64,000 nt of DNA from Xanthomonas maliensis (GTDB lineage: Bacteria; Pseudomonadota; Gammaproteobacteria; Xanthomonadales; Xanthomonadaceae), in contig NZ_NSET01000022.1 in the NCBI RefSeq assembly GCF_009192945.1, positions 1 to 64,000 of the forward strand, given 5' to 3'. Positions 9,592 to 19,150 of this stretch are shown here, piece after piece. Each line of letters starts with the position of its first letter. Positions within the stretch are counted from its first letter, which is position 1. Both the position numbers and the translations under genes were made by a program. The notes under the pieces were generated by a model. That model searched no databases. It had not been told where the DNA came from and worked only from the letters and a program-made list of their open reading frames with translations.

Positions 9592-10980
9592 GTGGCAAAT
9601 CCGCAATTTCGATCGCAGGTTCCAGCGCAGACGCTCTGGGCTGCGCAGGCGCTGCTGCCGTCCGGCTGGGCCGCGCAGGTACGGCTGACGCTGGCGCAGG
9701 GGCGTATCGCCGAGATCCAGGTGGGAGTGCCGGCCGCCACCGGCGACACCCGGGTGGATGCGTTGCTCCCCGGCCTGGGCAACCTGCACAGCCATGCGTT
9801 CCAGCGCGGCATGGCCGGCCTGACGGAAGTCGGCGGCCCCAGCGGCGACAGCTTCTGGAGTTGGCGCGAGCTGATGTACCGCTTCGTCGATCGGCTCGAT
9901 CCGGACAGCCTGCAAGCCATCGCCGAACAGGCGTACATGGAGATGCTGGAGGCCGGGTTCACCCGCGTCGGCGAGTTTCACTATCTGCATCACGGCCCGG
10001 GCGGTCGGCCCTATACCGATCCCGCCGAGATGAGTACACGTATCGCGGCGGCCGCAGCGAGCACCGGCATCGGTCTGACCCTGTTGCCGGTGTTCTATGC
10101 GCACGCCGATTTCGGCGCCGCGCCGCCGACTCCGGCGCAGGCGCGCTTGATCCACGACCTGGACGCATTCGCACAGTTGCTGGACGGCTGCACCCGTGCA
10201 CTGGCACCACTGCCGGACGCCGTGCTCGGGGTGGCGCCACACAGCCTGCGCGCGGTCACGCCGGCGCAGTTACAGGCCTTGATCGGCCTGCGCGATGGCC
10301 CGATCCACCTGCATATTGCCGAACAGCAGCGCGAGGTCGATGCCTGCCTGGCCTGGTCGGGACTGCGTCCGGTGCAATGGCTCTACGCGCATCTGCCGGT
10401 GGATCGCCGTTGGTGCCTGGTCCACGCCACCCATGTCGACGCCAACGAACTGCAGTCCATCGTCGCCAGTGCAGCGGTGGTCGGCCTGTGTCCGATCACC
10501 GAGGCCAACCTGGGCGATGGGCTGTTCCCGATGGCGTCCTTCGCCGCGTCCGGCGGGCGCTTCGGGGTCGGCTCCGATTCCAATGTGCTGATCGATGCCG
10601 CCGAGGAGTTGCGCTTGCTCGAATATGGCCAGCGTTTGCACGTGCGTGCGCGCAACGTGCTGGCGCCGGCGGGCAGTGCCAGCGGCGGCTGGCTCTACCG
10701 GCAGGCGCTGGATGGCGCGGCGCAGGCGCTGGGCGTGACCCAGGTCGGCCTGGTGGCGGGTGCTGCCGCCGACCTGCTGGCGCTGGAGCTGCAGCATCCG
10801 GCGCTGGCTGCGCGCAGCGGCGATGCCTTGCTGGACAGCTGGGTGTTCGCCGCGCGCGGCGGCGCGGTGCGGACGGTCTGGCGCGCCGGGCGCGTGGTGG
10901 TGGCCGACGGGCGCCACGTCGATCGCGAGCGCATCGGTGCACGCTATCGCGCCACCTTGCGCAGCTTGCTCAACGCATGA
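9592..10980 (+). CDS. hutF: Formimidoylglutamate deiminase
   Basis: This 462-residue amidohydrolase converts N-formimidoyl-L-glutamate to N-formylglutamate and ammonia, feeding HutG. Metal and active-site motifs are in order: [11 protein letters not shown] near residue 65, HIAEQ and HATH in the centre, and GSDSN in the C-terminal third. The GTG start at 9592 is preferred because GAGGG lies six bases upstream; an in-frame ATG at 9568 sits almost inside the operator and has no ribosome site. The very long open frame upstream is antisense to hutGHI and is spurious. hutC follows after 40 bp. Confidence 0.94.
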   Translation: MANPQFRSQVPAQTLWAAQALLPSGWAAQVRLTLAQGRIAEIQVGVPAATGDTRVDALLPGLGNLHSHAFQRGMAGLTEVGGPSGDSFWSWRELMYRFVDRLDPDSLQAIAEQAYMEMLEAGFTRVGEFHYLHHGPGGRPYTDPAEMSTRIAAAAASTGIGLTLLPVFYAHADFGAAPPTPAQARLIHDLDAFAQLLDGCTRALAPLPDAVLGVAPHSLRAVTPAQLQALIGLRDGPIHLHIAEQQREVDACLAWSGLRPVQWLYAHLPVDRRWCLVHATHVDANELQSIVASAAVVGLCPITEANLGDGLFPMASFAASGGRFGVGSDSNVLIDAAEELRLLEYGQRLHVRARNVLAPAGSASGGWLYRQALDGAAQALGVTQVGLVAGAAADLLALELQHPALAARSGDALLDSWVFAARGGAVRTVWRAGRVVVADGRHVDRERIGARYRATLRSLLNA

Positions 10981-11020
10981 GCCGGTCCCCGCACACCGCA
11001 GGTCCGATCGGAGGCCCGGC

Positions 11021-11758
11021 TTGACCGCTATTTCGCCCCCGGTGCCCGGCACCTTGCACCAGCGCATCCGCCAGGAGCTGGAAGCGCAGATCCATAGCGG
11101 TCGCTGGCCGCCCGGACACCGCATCCCGCCCGAACACGAACTGATGGCGCGCTACGGCTGCTCGCGGATGACCGTCAACAAGGTGCTCGGGCTATTGGCC
11201 GACGCCGGCATGATCGAGCGCCGCCGCCGCGCCGGTTCGTTCGTGGCGCGCCCGCATCCGCACCTGGAACAGGTGGCCTTGTCGATCCCGGACATCGAGG
11301 TCGAGATGACGGCGCGTGGTCACCGTTACGGGTTTGCCCTGCTGGCACGACGGCTGCGCGCGCCGCGGGCGCGCGCGCCGCAGGAGCGCATGCTGGGCAG
11401 CACCGGCAAGGTGTTGGCGCTGGACAGCGTGCATCTGGCCGACGGGTCGCCGTTCGCGCTGGAACAGCGGGTGATCGACGTCACCACCGTGCCGGAGGCG
11501 CTCGCGCAGCCGTTCACCGAGCTGGCGCCAGGCAGTTGGTTGTTGCGCAATGTGTCCTGGACCCGCGCCGAGCATCGGATCAGCGCCATCGGGGCCGATG
11601 CGGCGCAGGCGCGGCAGTTGCAGGTGGCCGAGGGCGCCGCGTGCCTGGTGATCGACCGTCACACCTGGCGCGGCGACCAGCCGGTGACCTATGTGCGGCA
11701 ACTGTTTCTGGGTGGCTATTACGACCTGGTGGCGCGTTTCGCACCCGGCCTGCGCTAA
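11021..11758 (+). CDS. hutC: Histidine utilisation repressor, GntR/HutC family
   Basis: This 245-residue regulator has an N-terminal winged-helix GntR domain (about 8-75, with a RYGCSRMTVNKVL recognition-helix region) and a C-terminal UTRA ligand domain (about 95-240). Family members sense urocanate. The TTG start at 11021 has GGAG seven bases upstream and gives the normal HutC N-terminus; the longer open frame overlaps hutF out of frame. Position as the last gene of hutF-hutC suggests autoregulation through the palindrome at 9555-9566. Confidence 0.93.
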   Translation: MTAISPPVPGTLHQRIRQELEAQIHSGRWPPGHRIPPEHELMARYGCSRMTVNKVLGLLADAGMIERRRRAGSFVARPHPHLEQVALSIPDIEVEMTARGHRYGFALLARRLRAPRARAPQERMLGSTGKVLALDSVHLADGSPFALEQRVIDVTTVPEALAQPFTELAPGSWLLRNVSWTRAEHRISAIGADAAQARQLQVAEGAACLVIDRHTWRGDQPVTYVRQLFLGGYYDLVARFAPGLR

Positions 11759-11785
11759 CCGACCTGGTCAGCGCAGGCGCTCGGC

Positions 11786-12865
11786 TCAGAAGGTGGCGCA
11801 CTGGCGCCAGCGCACCGCTTCCTTGTTGCCCGGACGTGGATTGAGTTGCACCCGCACCGTGCGCAGGTACGGGTATTGCTGCACTTCCTTGCAGATCAAC
11901 GGCCAGGCCTGTGCGTCCTCGACGGTGCGATCCACTGCCAGGGTCGTTGGGGTGACCCAAATGCCGCGGACCAGTCCGGGCGTCTGCGCCAGGATCTTGG
12001 AAAGCTCGCGTCGGTAGCCCGCCATGGTCTGCGCATCCGGTTCGCCGTTTGCTGGCGACGTCGATGGCGCGGTGGGGGGCGTGGCCGCACTCGACACTGC
12101 GGGAGTCGATGCCGCGCCAGGCGACGTTGCCGGTACCGGTGCCGGTACGGCAGCCGGAGCCGGCGAAGACGTGGCCGGCGAAGCGGCGGTGGTCGGGGGT
12201 GCGGCCGCTGCAGGCGGCGTACGTGCAGGCGCTGCCGCCGGCGCAGCGCTGTTGGCGATCGCGGGCGCGACGGTCGGCGTCGCCGGTCGCAGTGCCAGGC
12301 CGATCGCCACGCCCCCGGCCGCGATGGCCATCCCGGTCAGCAGGCAATAGCGGATCGCCCGCCGACGCGCGCCCTGGACCACGCTGGACTCGACGTCGCC
12401 GGGGAGATAAGGCTTGAGCAGCGGCCACAGGCGGACGCCGTCCAGCACCTCGACCGATTGCTTGTCCGCCGCGGCCAGGCCTTCGCCTTCCATGCGGCCT
12501 TCGGTGACCATCACCCCGCCGACCGCGCCGGCCAGCCGCGCGCTGGCGCCGAGTTCGTTCACCGCTGCCACGCCGATCCGATAACCGCGGCCATGCTTGC
12601 ACGCCACCAGACGGGTGCCGTGCTCGGTCTGCATCATGAAATCGGTCGAGGGAATGCCGTCTTGCGGCATCTTCAGCGGCTGCCAGCCGCGTTGTTCCTG
12701 CAGCACGCGGACCACGACCGCGCCAAAATCGCGCCAGTGCATCGTGGCCAAGGCGCGGATGCCCCGGTTGGTCTCGTCCGAACGCCGATACACCAACCAG
12801 AAATACGCGCACAGCCCCAACCAGAGCAGGAGTGCGGCCAACAGCGCCAGGATCCAGGGATGCAT
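11786..12865 (-). CDS. Two-TM membrane protein with degenerate Mrr-like nuclease fold
   Basis: This 359-residue protein has a TM segment at about 5-25, a soluble domain at about 38-150, a second TM at about 168-188, a long Ala/Pro/Thr linker (190-270) and a small C-terminal alpha/beta domain. The first soluble domain follows the restriction-endonuclease-like Mrr pattern: a W-x-DF helix start, an Asp in STDF, then VACK where Mrr enzymes have V-Q-x-K. It ends with the GVMVTEG and VEVLDGVRLW blocks. The catalytic Gln/Glu is replaced by Ala, so nuclease activity is doubtful. Known membrane-linked relatives are uncharacterised. It is convergent with hutC. Confidence 0.72.
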   Translation of the reverse strand: MHPWILALLAALLLWLGLCAYFWLVYRRSDETNRGIRALATMHWRDFGAVVVRVLQEQRGWQPLKMPQDGIPSTDFMMQTEHGTRLVACKHGRGYRIGVAAVNELGASARLAGAVGGVMVTEGRMEGEGLAAADKQSVEVLDGVRLWPLLKPYLPGDVESSVVQGARRRAIRYCLLTGMAIAAGGVAIGLALRPATPTVAPAIANSAAPAAAPARTPPAAAAPPTTAASPATSSPAPAAVPAPVPATSPGAASTPAVSSAATPPTAPSTSPANGEPDAQTMAGYRRELSKILAQTPGLVRGIWVTPTTLAVDRTVEDAQAWPLICKEVQQYPYLRTVRVQLNPRPGNKEAVRWRQCATF

Positions 12866-12981
12866 TGTCGAGCGGTAACCAGGCGCAGGCGGGGAACGAT
12901 GTGCCTAGAAGACTGCCTTGTGCAGCTTTCGTCAATGAGGCGATGGAATTGAGCGTGAGAGGCGTGATGCAGGCAGCAAAA

Positions 12982-13047
12982 GACCCGCCAGTCCAAAGCC
13001 GTGAGGGGAGGGGATCAAACGGACTTGTGTTGCTGGACTGGCGGGTC
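12982..13047 (-). terminator. 14-bp perfect inverted repeat downstream of the phasin gene
   Basis: GACCCGCCAGTCCA (12982-12995) pairs perfectly with TGGACTGGCGGGTC (13034-13047) across a 38-base loop. Read in the phasin direction, the second arm is followed by CTTTT. It is a plausible terminator or mRNA 3'-end stabiliser, though the loop is long for an intrinsic terminator. Confidence 0.55.
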
Positions 13048-13096
13048 GTTCCCGATTATCTGGAAAACGCTTGTTGCTTTGCAACATGCGCGGCGG

Positions 13097-13624
13097 TTAC
13101 GGGGCCTCGTGATCGCCGCCGGTCTCGGCGTGCTCGCCGGCCGCAGCCTGGGCCGCCGCATGGTTGGCGGTGCGGTTGGCGCGTTTGGTGGCGGCGGTAT
13201 TGGCCCGGACCTGGGCCTTGAGCGATTCGACCTCGCGTCGCAGCGTTTCCAGCTCGTCCTGCTCGGGAATGTTCAAGGTGCGCAACACGCCCTTGACCCG
13301 CTCGTCGAAGGCCTTGCCGAGGCGGTCCCAGCCGCGCACCGCGGTATCGCGGGCCTGCTCGAACTGGGTTTCGACCTCGGCGCGTAGCTCGTCTGCGCTG
13401 GCAGCGGCCTGACGGCGGCCGCTGCGCTCGTAGGCCGCGCCTTCGCGCACCAGCGAGTCGAACAGCTTGCTGCCCTCGTTCTGCACGCGCCCCAGCGCGC
13501 CCAGGCCGGCCAGCCACACGGTCTGCGCCGATTCGCCAAGCCGGCGCGAGATCTGCTCGGCCTGCGCCTGGAAGCCGTGGGCGGCGGTGTCGCGCTGTCC
13601 GTTCGGATCGTATTGGCTCGTCAT
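13097..13624 (-). CDS. Phasin family protein (PHA granule-associated)
   Basis: This 175-residue protein has an N-terminal phasin-type amphipathic helical region (about 10-120) with the LAGLGALGRVQ stretch typical of PhaF/PhaI-like granule proteins. A heptad-like segment follows at about 120-145, and then an Ala/Thr/Lys-rich tail. Phasins coat polyhydroxyalkanoate granules and can link them to regulators or the nucleoid. AGGAG lies six bases upstream of the ATG. The next minus-strand gene upstream is another PHA-granule family protein, which supports the call. The tail is short and not strongly basic, so a PhaF-like DNA-binding role is less likely. Confidence 0.85.
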   Translation of the reverse strand: MTSQYDPNGQRDTAAHGFQAQAEQISRRLGESAQTVWLAGLGALGRVQNEGSKLFDSLVREGAAYERSGRRQAAASADELRAEVETQFEQARDTAVRGWDRLGKAFDERVKGVLRTLNIPEQDELETLRREVESLKAQVRANTAATKRANRTANHAAAQAAAGEHAETGGDHEAP

Positions 13625-13752
13625 GCGATGCTCCTGTCGATTGCCGGATGCCATGCGCTCCACCCTAGAGCCGATGCTGCATCGACCAGGTGAAGCAATG
13701 CCAAGCATCCGCCTGCGCAGCGTCAGACAGGTGACTTGCCGCTGAAGGCAAC

Positions 13753-14028
13753 TCAGTCCAGCTTGGCGGCCAGCAGGCGGCGGATCTCCGACTCGACCAT
13801 CGGTTGCATCGCCGCCAGCAGAAAGCCCAGCTCGGCGGTCACGTGTACCTGCTGCGGCAGCAGCTTGATCATGCCGTCGATGCCGGCACGCGCCAGATGC
13901 AAGGTGTCACCCTCCCAGTGCGAGGTGACGCCGAAGCGTTCGCCCAGCTTGCGTGCCGCTTCCTCGATCGCCGCCCGGGCCTGGGCGGGGGTTCGGGAAT
14001 GGTCGTGGCGAATATCGATGCTGGACAT
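13753..14028 (-). CDS. Polyhydroxyalkanoic acid system (PHA_gran_rgn) family protein
   Basis: This 91-residue protein matches the small family found beside phasins. It has a beta-alpha opening with IDIRHDHSRTPAQAR, a central HWEGDTLHLARAGIDG strand region, and a C-terminal helix after VTAELGFLLA. Its biochemical role is unknown; the association with PHA granule genes is the main functional clue. It lies 128 bp upstream of the phasin on the same strand. Confidence 0.8.
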   Translation of the reverse strand: MSSIDIRHDHSRTPAQARAAIEEAARKLGERFGVTSHWEGDTLHLARAGIDGMIKLLPQQVHVTAELGFLLAAMQPMVESEIRRLLAAKLD

Positions 14029-14135
14029 GGGCGATCACACAACAGAAAGGATGCGCATTGTGCGCAAGCGCGCGGCGCGCTCCAAGTCCGTCGGTGCGGC
14101 TATGGGGCCTGTGGCAAACCTGCTAGGCTGCCGCA

Positions 14136-14945
14136 GTGCGCGACCTGCAAGTCCATTTCAGCAACCGGCAACAGCCGGACCATCCCCTCAAGCCCGGCGT
14201 CCATCGCATCGTACGACATGCCTCCGGCAGCGTGCGGGTGGTCGACGACGCGCAGGGTGCGCTGTTGCTGGCGCAGTTCTGCCTGGATCAGCGCGGCTTG
14301 TGGCTGCAGGTCGCCAACGGCATCCGCGGCATCCACGTGAACGGGCGGCCGGTGCGGCGGATGGCGCTGCTGCGGGCCGGCGATGCGGTCTACGCCGATG
14401 GGGTCGAGATGCTGTTGCGCAGTGCGCCGTCCAGCGCGCCCAGCGACGATGGCCAGGAGCAGGCGCGTGGCCTAGGCGAGGTCTGCCTGGTTCTGCGTGG
14501 CCTGGGCGGACGCCATCACGGCCGCAGCGTCACCCTGGACCGGCCGCGGCTGGTGGGCAACGATCCGGCCGCCGATATCGTCATCGACGATCCGATCTTC
14601 GCCGCCCAGCACGCGCGGCTGGAGCGGCACGGCGAGCGCGTGCTGCTGCGCGATCTCGGCTCGGAGGACGGCAGCTGGATCAATGGCGTGCCGGTGCGCG
14701 ATGGCTGGCTGCAGGCGGGCGACCAGCTCGTCTTCGACACCCGCCATCGCTTCGTGGTGGAAGTGCCGCGCGCGCAACAGGACACCCGCTGGGACATTCC
14801 CGACCTCGATCCGCCGGCACCGCCGCAGCCCACGGCTGCGGTCGAGCGGGCGCCGGTCAAGGTGGCGCGCTGGCCGTGGTTGCTGCTCAGTGCCGTGCTG
14901 CTGGCGGCGGCGTTGAGCGCCCTGCTGTGGTTCGGCGCGCGCTGA
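14136..14945 (+). CDS. Membrane protein with two FHA-like domains
   Basis: This 269-residue protein starts at a GTG. Residues about 1-95 form a degenerate FHA-like unit, ending in GIHVNGRPV and LLRAGDAVY. Residues about 108-205 are a more canonical FHA domain: LVGNDPAADIVID, then QHARL, then GSWINGVPV with the Asn-Gly pair. A Pro-rich linker and one C-terminal TM helix (about 247-266) follow. FHA domains bind phosphothreonine, so it may recruit phosphorylated partners to the inner membrane. The 3' end overlaps the convergent msrQ gene by 59 nt. No kinase or type VI gene is adjacent. Confidence 0.8.
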   Translation: MRDLQVHFSNRQQPDHPLKPGVHRIVRHASGSVRVVDDAQGALLLAQFCLDQRGLWLQVANGIRGIHVNGRPVRRMALLRAGDAVYADGVEMLLRSAPSSAPSDDGQEQARGLGEVCLVLRGLGGRHHGRSVTLDRPRLVGNDPAADIVIDDPIFAAQHARLERHGERVLLRDLGSEDGSWINGVPVRDGWLQAGDQLVFDTRHRFVVEVPRAQQDTRWDIPDLDPPAPPQPTAAVERAPVKVARWPWLLLSAVLLAAALSALLWFGAR

Positions 14946-15519
14946 GGCGCTTGAACAGGCGCCAGCCGAGCAGCACGGCCAGGATCGCGGCATACAGCGC
15001 CGGTTCGCGGATGTCGGACTTCACCAGCCACCAGAAATGCAGCACCGCCAGCAGGCCGATCGCATAGATCAGCCGGTGCAGCTGTCCCCAGCGGCGCTTG
15101 AGCCGGCGCATCCAGCCCTGGGTGGAGGTGATCGCCAGCGGCACCAGCAGCAACCAGGCGGCGAAACCGACGGTGATGTATGGGCGTTTGACGATCTCTT
15201 CGAATAGCTGCGTCCAGTAGCCACGCAGGTCCAGGCCCAGGTACGCGGCCAGGTGCAGGCTTGCGTAGACGAAGGCGTACAACCCGAGCATGCGCCGGAA
15301 GCGCAGCACTGCCGATTGGCCGGTGAGCTGGCGCAACGGCGTGATCGCCAGCGTGAGCAACAGCAGTCGCAGCGCCCACAGGCCGGTACGGTGTTCGATC
15401 TCGGCCACCGGATCGGCGCCCAACGCATCGCTGCCGGTTTGCCAGACCTGCCAGAACTGCCAGCAGAGCACGGCCAACGGCAGCAAGGCGAGCACATGCA
15501 CCACCCCTTTGGCCGCCAC
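14887..15519 (-). CDS. msrQ: Protein-methionine-sulfoxide reductase haem-binding subunit
   Basis: About 210 residues with at least five TM segments of the ferric-reductase-like/YedZ type. The histidines expected to hold b-type haem lie in YASLHLAAY, GQLHRLIY and AVLHFWWL. MsrQ passes electrons from the quinone pool or a flavoreductase to periplasmic MsrP. No ATG exists near the 5' end; I place the start at GTG 15519 on length grounds. The frame stays open upstream through a heptamer repeat to 15882, so the true start is unresolved. The gene lies directly downstream of msrP, and its 3' end is antisense to the FHA gene. Confidence 0.88.
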   Translation of the reverse strand: MAAKGVVHVLALLPLAVLCWQFWQVWQTGSDALGADPVAEIEHRTGLWALRLLLLTLAITPLRQLTGQSAVLRFRRMLGLYAFVYASLHLAAYLGLDLRGYWTQLFEEIVKRPYITVGFAAWLLLVPLAITSTQGWMRRLKRRWGQLHRLIYAIGLLAVLHFWWLVKSDIREPALYAAILAVLLGWRLFKRLSARRTTAGRSTPPPAARH

Positions 15520-15564
15520 CCATCCAAGCGACGTTCGCGGGCGTGCGCCTGCCTTGCGCTTCTC

Positions 15565-15592
15565 CGGGTCTCGGGTCCCGGGTCCCGCGTCC
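15565..15592. repeat. Four tandem heptamers between msrP and msrQ
   Basis: Units read CGGGTCT, CGGGTCC, CGGGTCC and CGCGTCC on the plus strand, ending 8 bp from the msrP stop codon. The msrQ reading frame is open across them. Short repeats of this composition are common between Xanthomonas genes and may vary in copy number. Confidence 0.8.
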
Positions 15593-15599
15593 CGCCCGC

Positions 15600-16568
15600 T
15601 CAAAACCACTTCTTCAAATCCATCCCCGCATACAGCGCGGCGACCTGATCGGCGTAGCCGTTGAACGGGCGGGTGGGGATGCGTTCGGCAAACAGCTTGC
15701 TGGCGGTGCCTGCGATGCGCCGCTCGGTCTTCTGGCTCCAGCGCGGATGGTCCACCGCAGGATTGACGTTGGAAAAGAACCCGTATTCGGACGGTTGCAG
15801 GTCGTTCCACGCGGTGCGCGGCATGCGTTCGACGAAGCGGATCTCGACGATCGACTTGATGCTCTTGAAGCCGTACTTCCACGGCACCACCAGCCGCAGA
15901 GGCGCGCCGTTCTGCTGCGGTAGCGGCTTGCCGTACAGGCCGGTCGCCAGCAGGGTCAGCGGGTGCATCGCTTCGTCGATGCGCAAGCCCTCACGGTAGG
16001 GCCAGTCGATCGAGCGGTAGCGCACGCCAGGCATCTGCTGCGGGTCGGCCAAGGTGGTGAAGGCGACATACTTGGCCTTGGCGGTGGGGGCGAAGCGCTT
16101 GAGGACCGCGGCCAGCGGTACGCCGGTCCACGGAATCACCATCGACCAGCCTTCCACGCAGCGCAGCCGGTAGATGCGTTCCTCCGCCGTCAGGCCCTTG
16201 AGCAATTCGTCCAGCGACAGACTGCCGGGCTTTTCGCACTCGCCGCTGACTTTCACCGTCCATGGCGACAGCTTCAGCGTCTTGGCCGCTCGCGACGGAT
16301 CGATCTTGTCGGTGCCGAACTCGTAGAAGTTGTTGTAGCTGGTGACGTCCTCCAGCCGGGTCAGCGTCTCGCTGGTACGGAAGCCGCTGCGCGCCTGCTC
16401 CGGGGTCACGACGGTCTTGGCCGGCGGTGGCGGATCGGCCGCCGCGCACCCGGCCGCGCCCAGCGCGGGCGTCAGCGCCAACAGTTGCAGCAGCCGGCGG
16501 CGGTCGCGATAAACGGCCTCATCGGTGATCTCGCGGGACGGCAGCGTGAAGGCATCGCGGAAGGACAT
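15600..16568 (-). CDS. msrP: Protein-methionine-sulfoxide reductase catalytic subunit
   Basis: This 322-residue periplasmic molybdoenzyme of the sulfite-oxidase fold repairs methionine sulfoxide in envelope proteins. The N-terminus has a twin-arginine-like [12 protein letters not shown] signal (about residues 22-33). The molybdopterin-ligand cysteine lies in [15 protein letters not shown]. The internal YNNFYEFG and the C-terminal [10 protein letters not shown] segments are family features. It is the first gene of msrP-msrQ. The ATG at 16568 gives the normal family length. Confidence 0.95.
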   Translation of the reverse strand: MSFRDAFTLPSREITDEAVYRDRRRLLQLLALTPALGAAGCAAADPPPPAKTVVTPEQARSGFRTSETLTRLEDVTSYNNFYEFGTDKIDPSRAAKTLKLSPWTVKVSGECEKPGSLSLDELLKGLTAEERIYRLRCVEGWSMVIPWTGVPLAAVLKRFAPTAKAKYVAFTTLADPQQMPGVRYRSIDWPYREGLRIDEAMHPLTLLATGLYGKPLPQQNGAPLRLVVPWKYGFKSIKSIVEIRFVERMPRTAWNDLQPSEYGFFSNVNPAVDHPRWSQKTERRIAGTASKLFAERIPTRPFNGYADQVAALYAGMDLKKWF

Positions 16569-16732
16569 GGCGAAACTCCTGGCAGTGATCGGCGCGGAGC
16601 GACGCGCTCCGCAACAGCCTATCCACGGCCTACGTGGTCGGCGAGCGAAAGGATGCACCTGCAACCGTTTATCCGCGCTGTCAACGCTGATGCGCTGCGG
16701 CATACTAAGAGGCTAGCTCGACAAGGTATGCC

Positions 16733-17818
16733 ATGACACGCGCGTTCAATTTCAGTGCCGGCCCGGCGACATTACCCGAATCGGTCCTGCGCCAGGCGCA
16801 GGAAGAGATGCTCGAGTGGAACGGCGTGGGGGCGTCGATCGTCGAGATCAGCCACCGCAGCGCCGATTTCATGGCCGTGGCCACCGCGGCCGAGGCCGAT
16901 CTGCGCAGCCTGCTGTCCATCCCCGACGACTATGCGGTGCTGTTTACCGCCGGTGGCGCCACGACCATCCAGGCGCTGCTGCCGCTCAATTTCGCCGCGC
17001 CCGGGCAGTCGGCCGACTACGTGGTGACCGGCCATTGGGGCAAGACCGCGATCAAGCAGGCAAGTCCCTACGTCGATGTCCGCGTGGCGGCCGATCGCCA
17101 GGGCGACGATTTCATCGACATCCCGCCGGTCGCGGACTGGACGTTGTCGCCGGATGCGGCCTATGTGCACATTACCGCCAACGAGACCATCCATGGGGTG
17201 GAATTCCGCGAGACGCCCGATGTGGGTCCGCTGCCGCTATTCGCCGACTTCAGCTCCTCGATCGCCTCCGAGCCGCTGGACGTGTCGCGCTATGGCCTGA
17301 TCTATGCCGGCGCGCAGAAGAACCTGGGCCCGGTCGGCATCTCGGTGATCATCGTGCGGCGCGACTTGCTCGAGCGCGCCGGCCAACCGCGCGCGGACAT
17401 CTTCGACTATCGCTCGCAGCTGGCGCGCGAGTCGATGCTCAATACGCCGCCGACCTGGAACTGGTACGTGCTGGGCCTGACCGTGAAGTGGATGCTGGCG
17501 CAGGGCGGGGTGAGCGAATTCGCGCGTCGCAATGCCGCCAAGGCCGCATTGGTGTATGGCGCGATCGATCGTTCCGGCGGCTTCTACCGCAACCTGGTCA
17601 AGCCGCAGGTGCGTTCGCGCATGAACGTGCCGTTCTTCCTGCCCGATGCCACGCTGGATGCCCTGTTCGTCAGCGAGTCCAAGGCGGCCGGCCTGCTCGC
17701 ACTGAAAGGGCACAAGGCGGTCGGCGGAATCCGCGCTTCGCTCTACAACGCGATGCCGGTGGAGGGCGCGCAGGCACTGGCGTCCTTCATGCACGACTTC
17801 CAGCAGCGTCACGGCTGA
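16733..17818 (+). CDS. serC: Phosphoserine aminotransferase
   Basis: This 361-residue class V PLP aminotransferase converts 3-phosphohydroxypyruvate plus glutamate to phosphoserine, in serine and pyridoxine synthesis. The PLP lysine is Lys196 in the [10 protein letters not shown] signature. The N-terminal FSAGPATLP and the C-terminal [12 protein letters not shown] motifs are intact. It heads the serC-pheA-aroA cluster, an arrangement typical of gammaproteobacteria, where serine and aromatic biosynthesis genes are grouped. Confidence 0.97.
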   Translation: MTRAFNFSAGPATLPESVLRQAQEEMLEWNGVGASIVEISHRSADFMAVATAAEADLRSLLSIPDDYAVLFTAGGATTIQALLPLNFAAPGQSADYVVTGHWGKTAIKQASPYVDVRVAADRQGDDFIDIPPVADWTLSPDAAYVHITANETIHGVEFRETPDVGPLPLFADFSSSIASEPLDVSRYGLIYAGAQKNLGPVGISVIIVRRDLLERAGQPRADIFDYRSQLARESMLNTPPTWNWYVLGLTVKWMLAQGGVSEFARRNAAKAALVYGAIDRSGGFYRNLVKPQVRSRMNVPFFLPDATLDALFVSESKAAGLLALKGHKAVGGIRASLYNAMPVEGAQALASFMHDFQQRHG

Positions 17819-17881
17819 TCCATCCGCACGCGGCTGCGGCCGCGCCGGCGCACAGCGCCGATTTACCGAGGAATGCCGGCA

Positions 17882-19051
17882 ATGGCCTCCAAGTCCAAGA
17901 AATCCAGCTCCGCCGCAGGCGACACCGGCAAGCCGTCCGGCAAGGCCAGCGCCAAGGCGGCCAACGCGAGCGCCCCCGTGCTGGCCGATGTGCGCGCCAA
18001 GATCGACGAGATCGATCGCAGCATCCAGGCGTTGATCGCCGAACGCGCCAACTTCGCTCACCAGGTCGGCAAGGCCAAGGGCAAGCTGGCCGCGGCGGTG
18101 GACTACTACCGTCCCGAACGCGAAGCGCAGGTGCTGCGCATGGTGGTGGATCGCAACGAAGGTCCGCTCAGCGACGAAGTGCTGGTGCATGTGTTCCGCG
18201 AAATCATGTCGGCCTGCCTGGCCCAGCAGGAGCCGTTGAAGATCGGCTACCTCGGCCCGGAAGGCACCTTCAGCCAGCAGGCGGTGCTGAAGCATTTCGG
18301 GCGCTCGGCGGTGGGTCTGCCGATGGCGACGATCGAGGAGGTGTTCCAGGAAGTGGAGGCCGGCAACAGCGATTTCGGCGTGGTGCCGGTGGAGAATTCC
18401 GGCCAGGGCACCATCCAGGTCACGCTGGACATGTTCCTGACCTCCAACCTGAAGATCTGCGGCGAAGTCGAGCTGCGCGTGCACCAGTACCTGCTCTCGC
18501 GCAATGGTCGGCTGGACGATATCGAGCGCATCTACGCCCACCCGCAGTCGTTCGCGCAAACCGCCGGTTGGCTGCGCGCGCATCTGCCCAAGGTGGAGAA
18601 GATTCCCGTCTCCAGCAACGCCGAAGGCGCGCGCCGCGCCCGCAATGCCGACGATGCAGCGGCCATCGGTGGCGAGAGCGCCGCGCATGTGTATGGCCTG
18701 AAGAAGGTCATCATGAAGTCGATCGAGGACGATGACGACAACACCACGCGCTTTCTGGTGATCGGCCGGCAGATCTTCCCGCCGTCCGGGCACGATCGCA
18801 CCTCGGTGCTGGTGTTCATCCACGACAAGCCGGGTGCGCTGTTCGACGTGCTCAGCCCGTTCGCCCGTCACGGCATCAGCATGAACCGCATCGAGTCGCG
18901 GCCCTCGCACCAGGCCAAGTGGGAATATGGCTTCTTCATCGATCTGGCCGGCCACGTCGAGGACGACGCGATGAAGCAGGCGCTGGCCGAGCTGAAGGCG
19001 CATTCGGCGCAGATCAAGGTGCTGGGCTCCTACCCGGTGGCCATCCCCTGA
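17882..19051 (+). CDS. pheA: Bifunctional chorismate mutase / prephenate dehydratase (P-protein)
   Basis: About 389 residues. After a Lys/Ser/Ala-rich leader comes an AroQ chorismate mutase domain (about 30-115, with VRAKIDEIDRSI), then prephenate dehydratase (about 120-295, GPEGTFSQQA and ENSGQGTIQVT), then a C-terminal ACT domain (about 305-380, SVLVFIHDKPGALFDVL) that would give phenylalanine feedback control. I prefer ATG 17882 over 17873 because GAGGA at 17868-17872 is correctly spaced only for the former. It follows serC by 63 bp. Confidence 0.95.
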   Translation: MASKSKKSSSAAGDTGKPSGKASAKAANASAPVLADVRAKIDEIDRSIQALIAERANFAHQVGKAKGKLAAAVDYYRPEREAQVLRMVVDRNEGPLSDEVLVHVFREIMSACLAQQEPLKIGYLGPEGTFSQQAVLKHFGRSAVGLPMATIEEVFQEVEAGNSDFGVVPVENSGQGTIQVTLDMFLTSNLKICGEVELRVHQYLLSRNGRLDDIERIYAHPQSFAQTAGWLRAHLPKVEKIPVSSNAEGARRARNADDAAAIGGESAAHVYGLKKVIMKSIEDDDDNTTRFLVIGRQIFPPSGHDRTSVLVFIHDKPGALFDVLSPFARHGISMNRIESRPSHQAKWEYGFFIDLAGHVEDDAMKQALAELKAHSAQIKVLGSYPVAIP

Positions 19052-19150
19052 TGGGCCTCTGATGGTGGGTTGCGCGCAGCGCGCAGCCACCTCCTTTCTC
19101 TCGAACCGCACCGCTGGCCTAGGCGGTGCGACCGCACTCGGATACATCGC

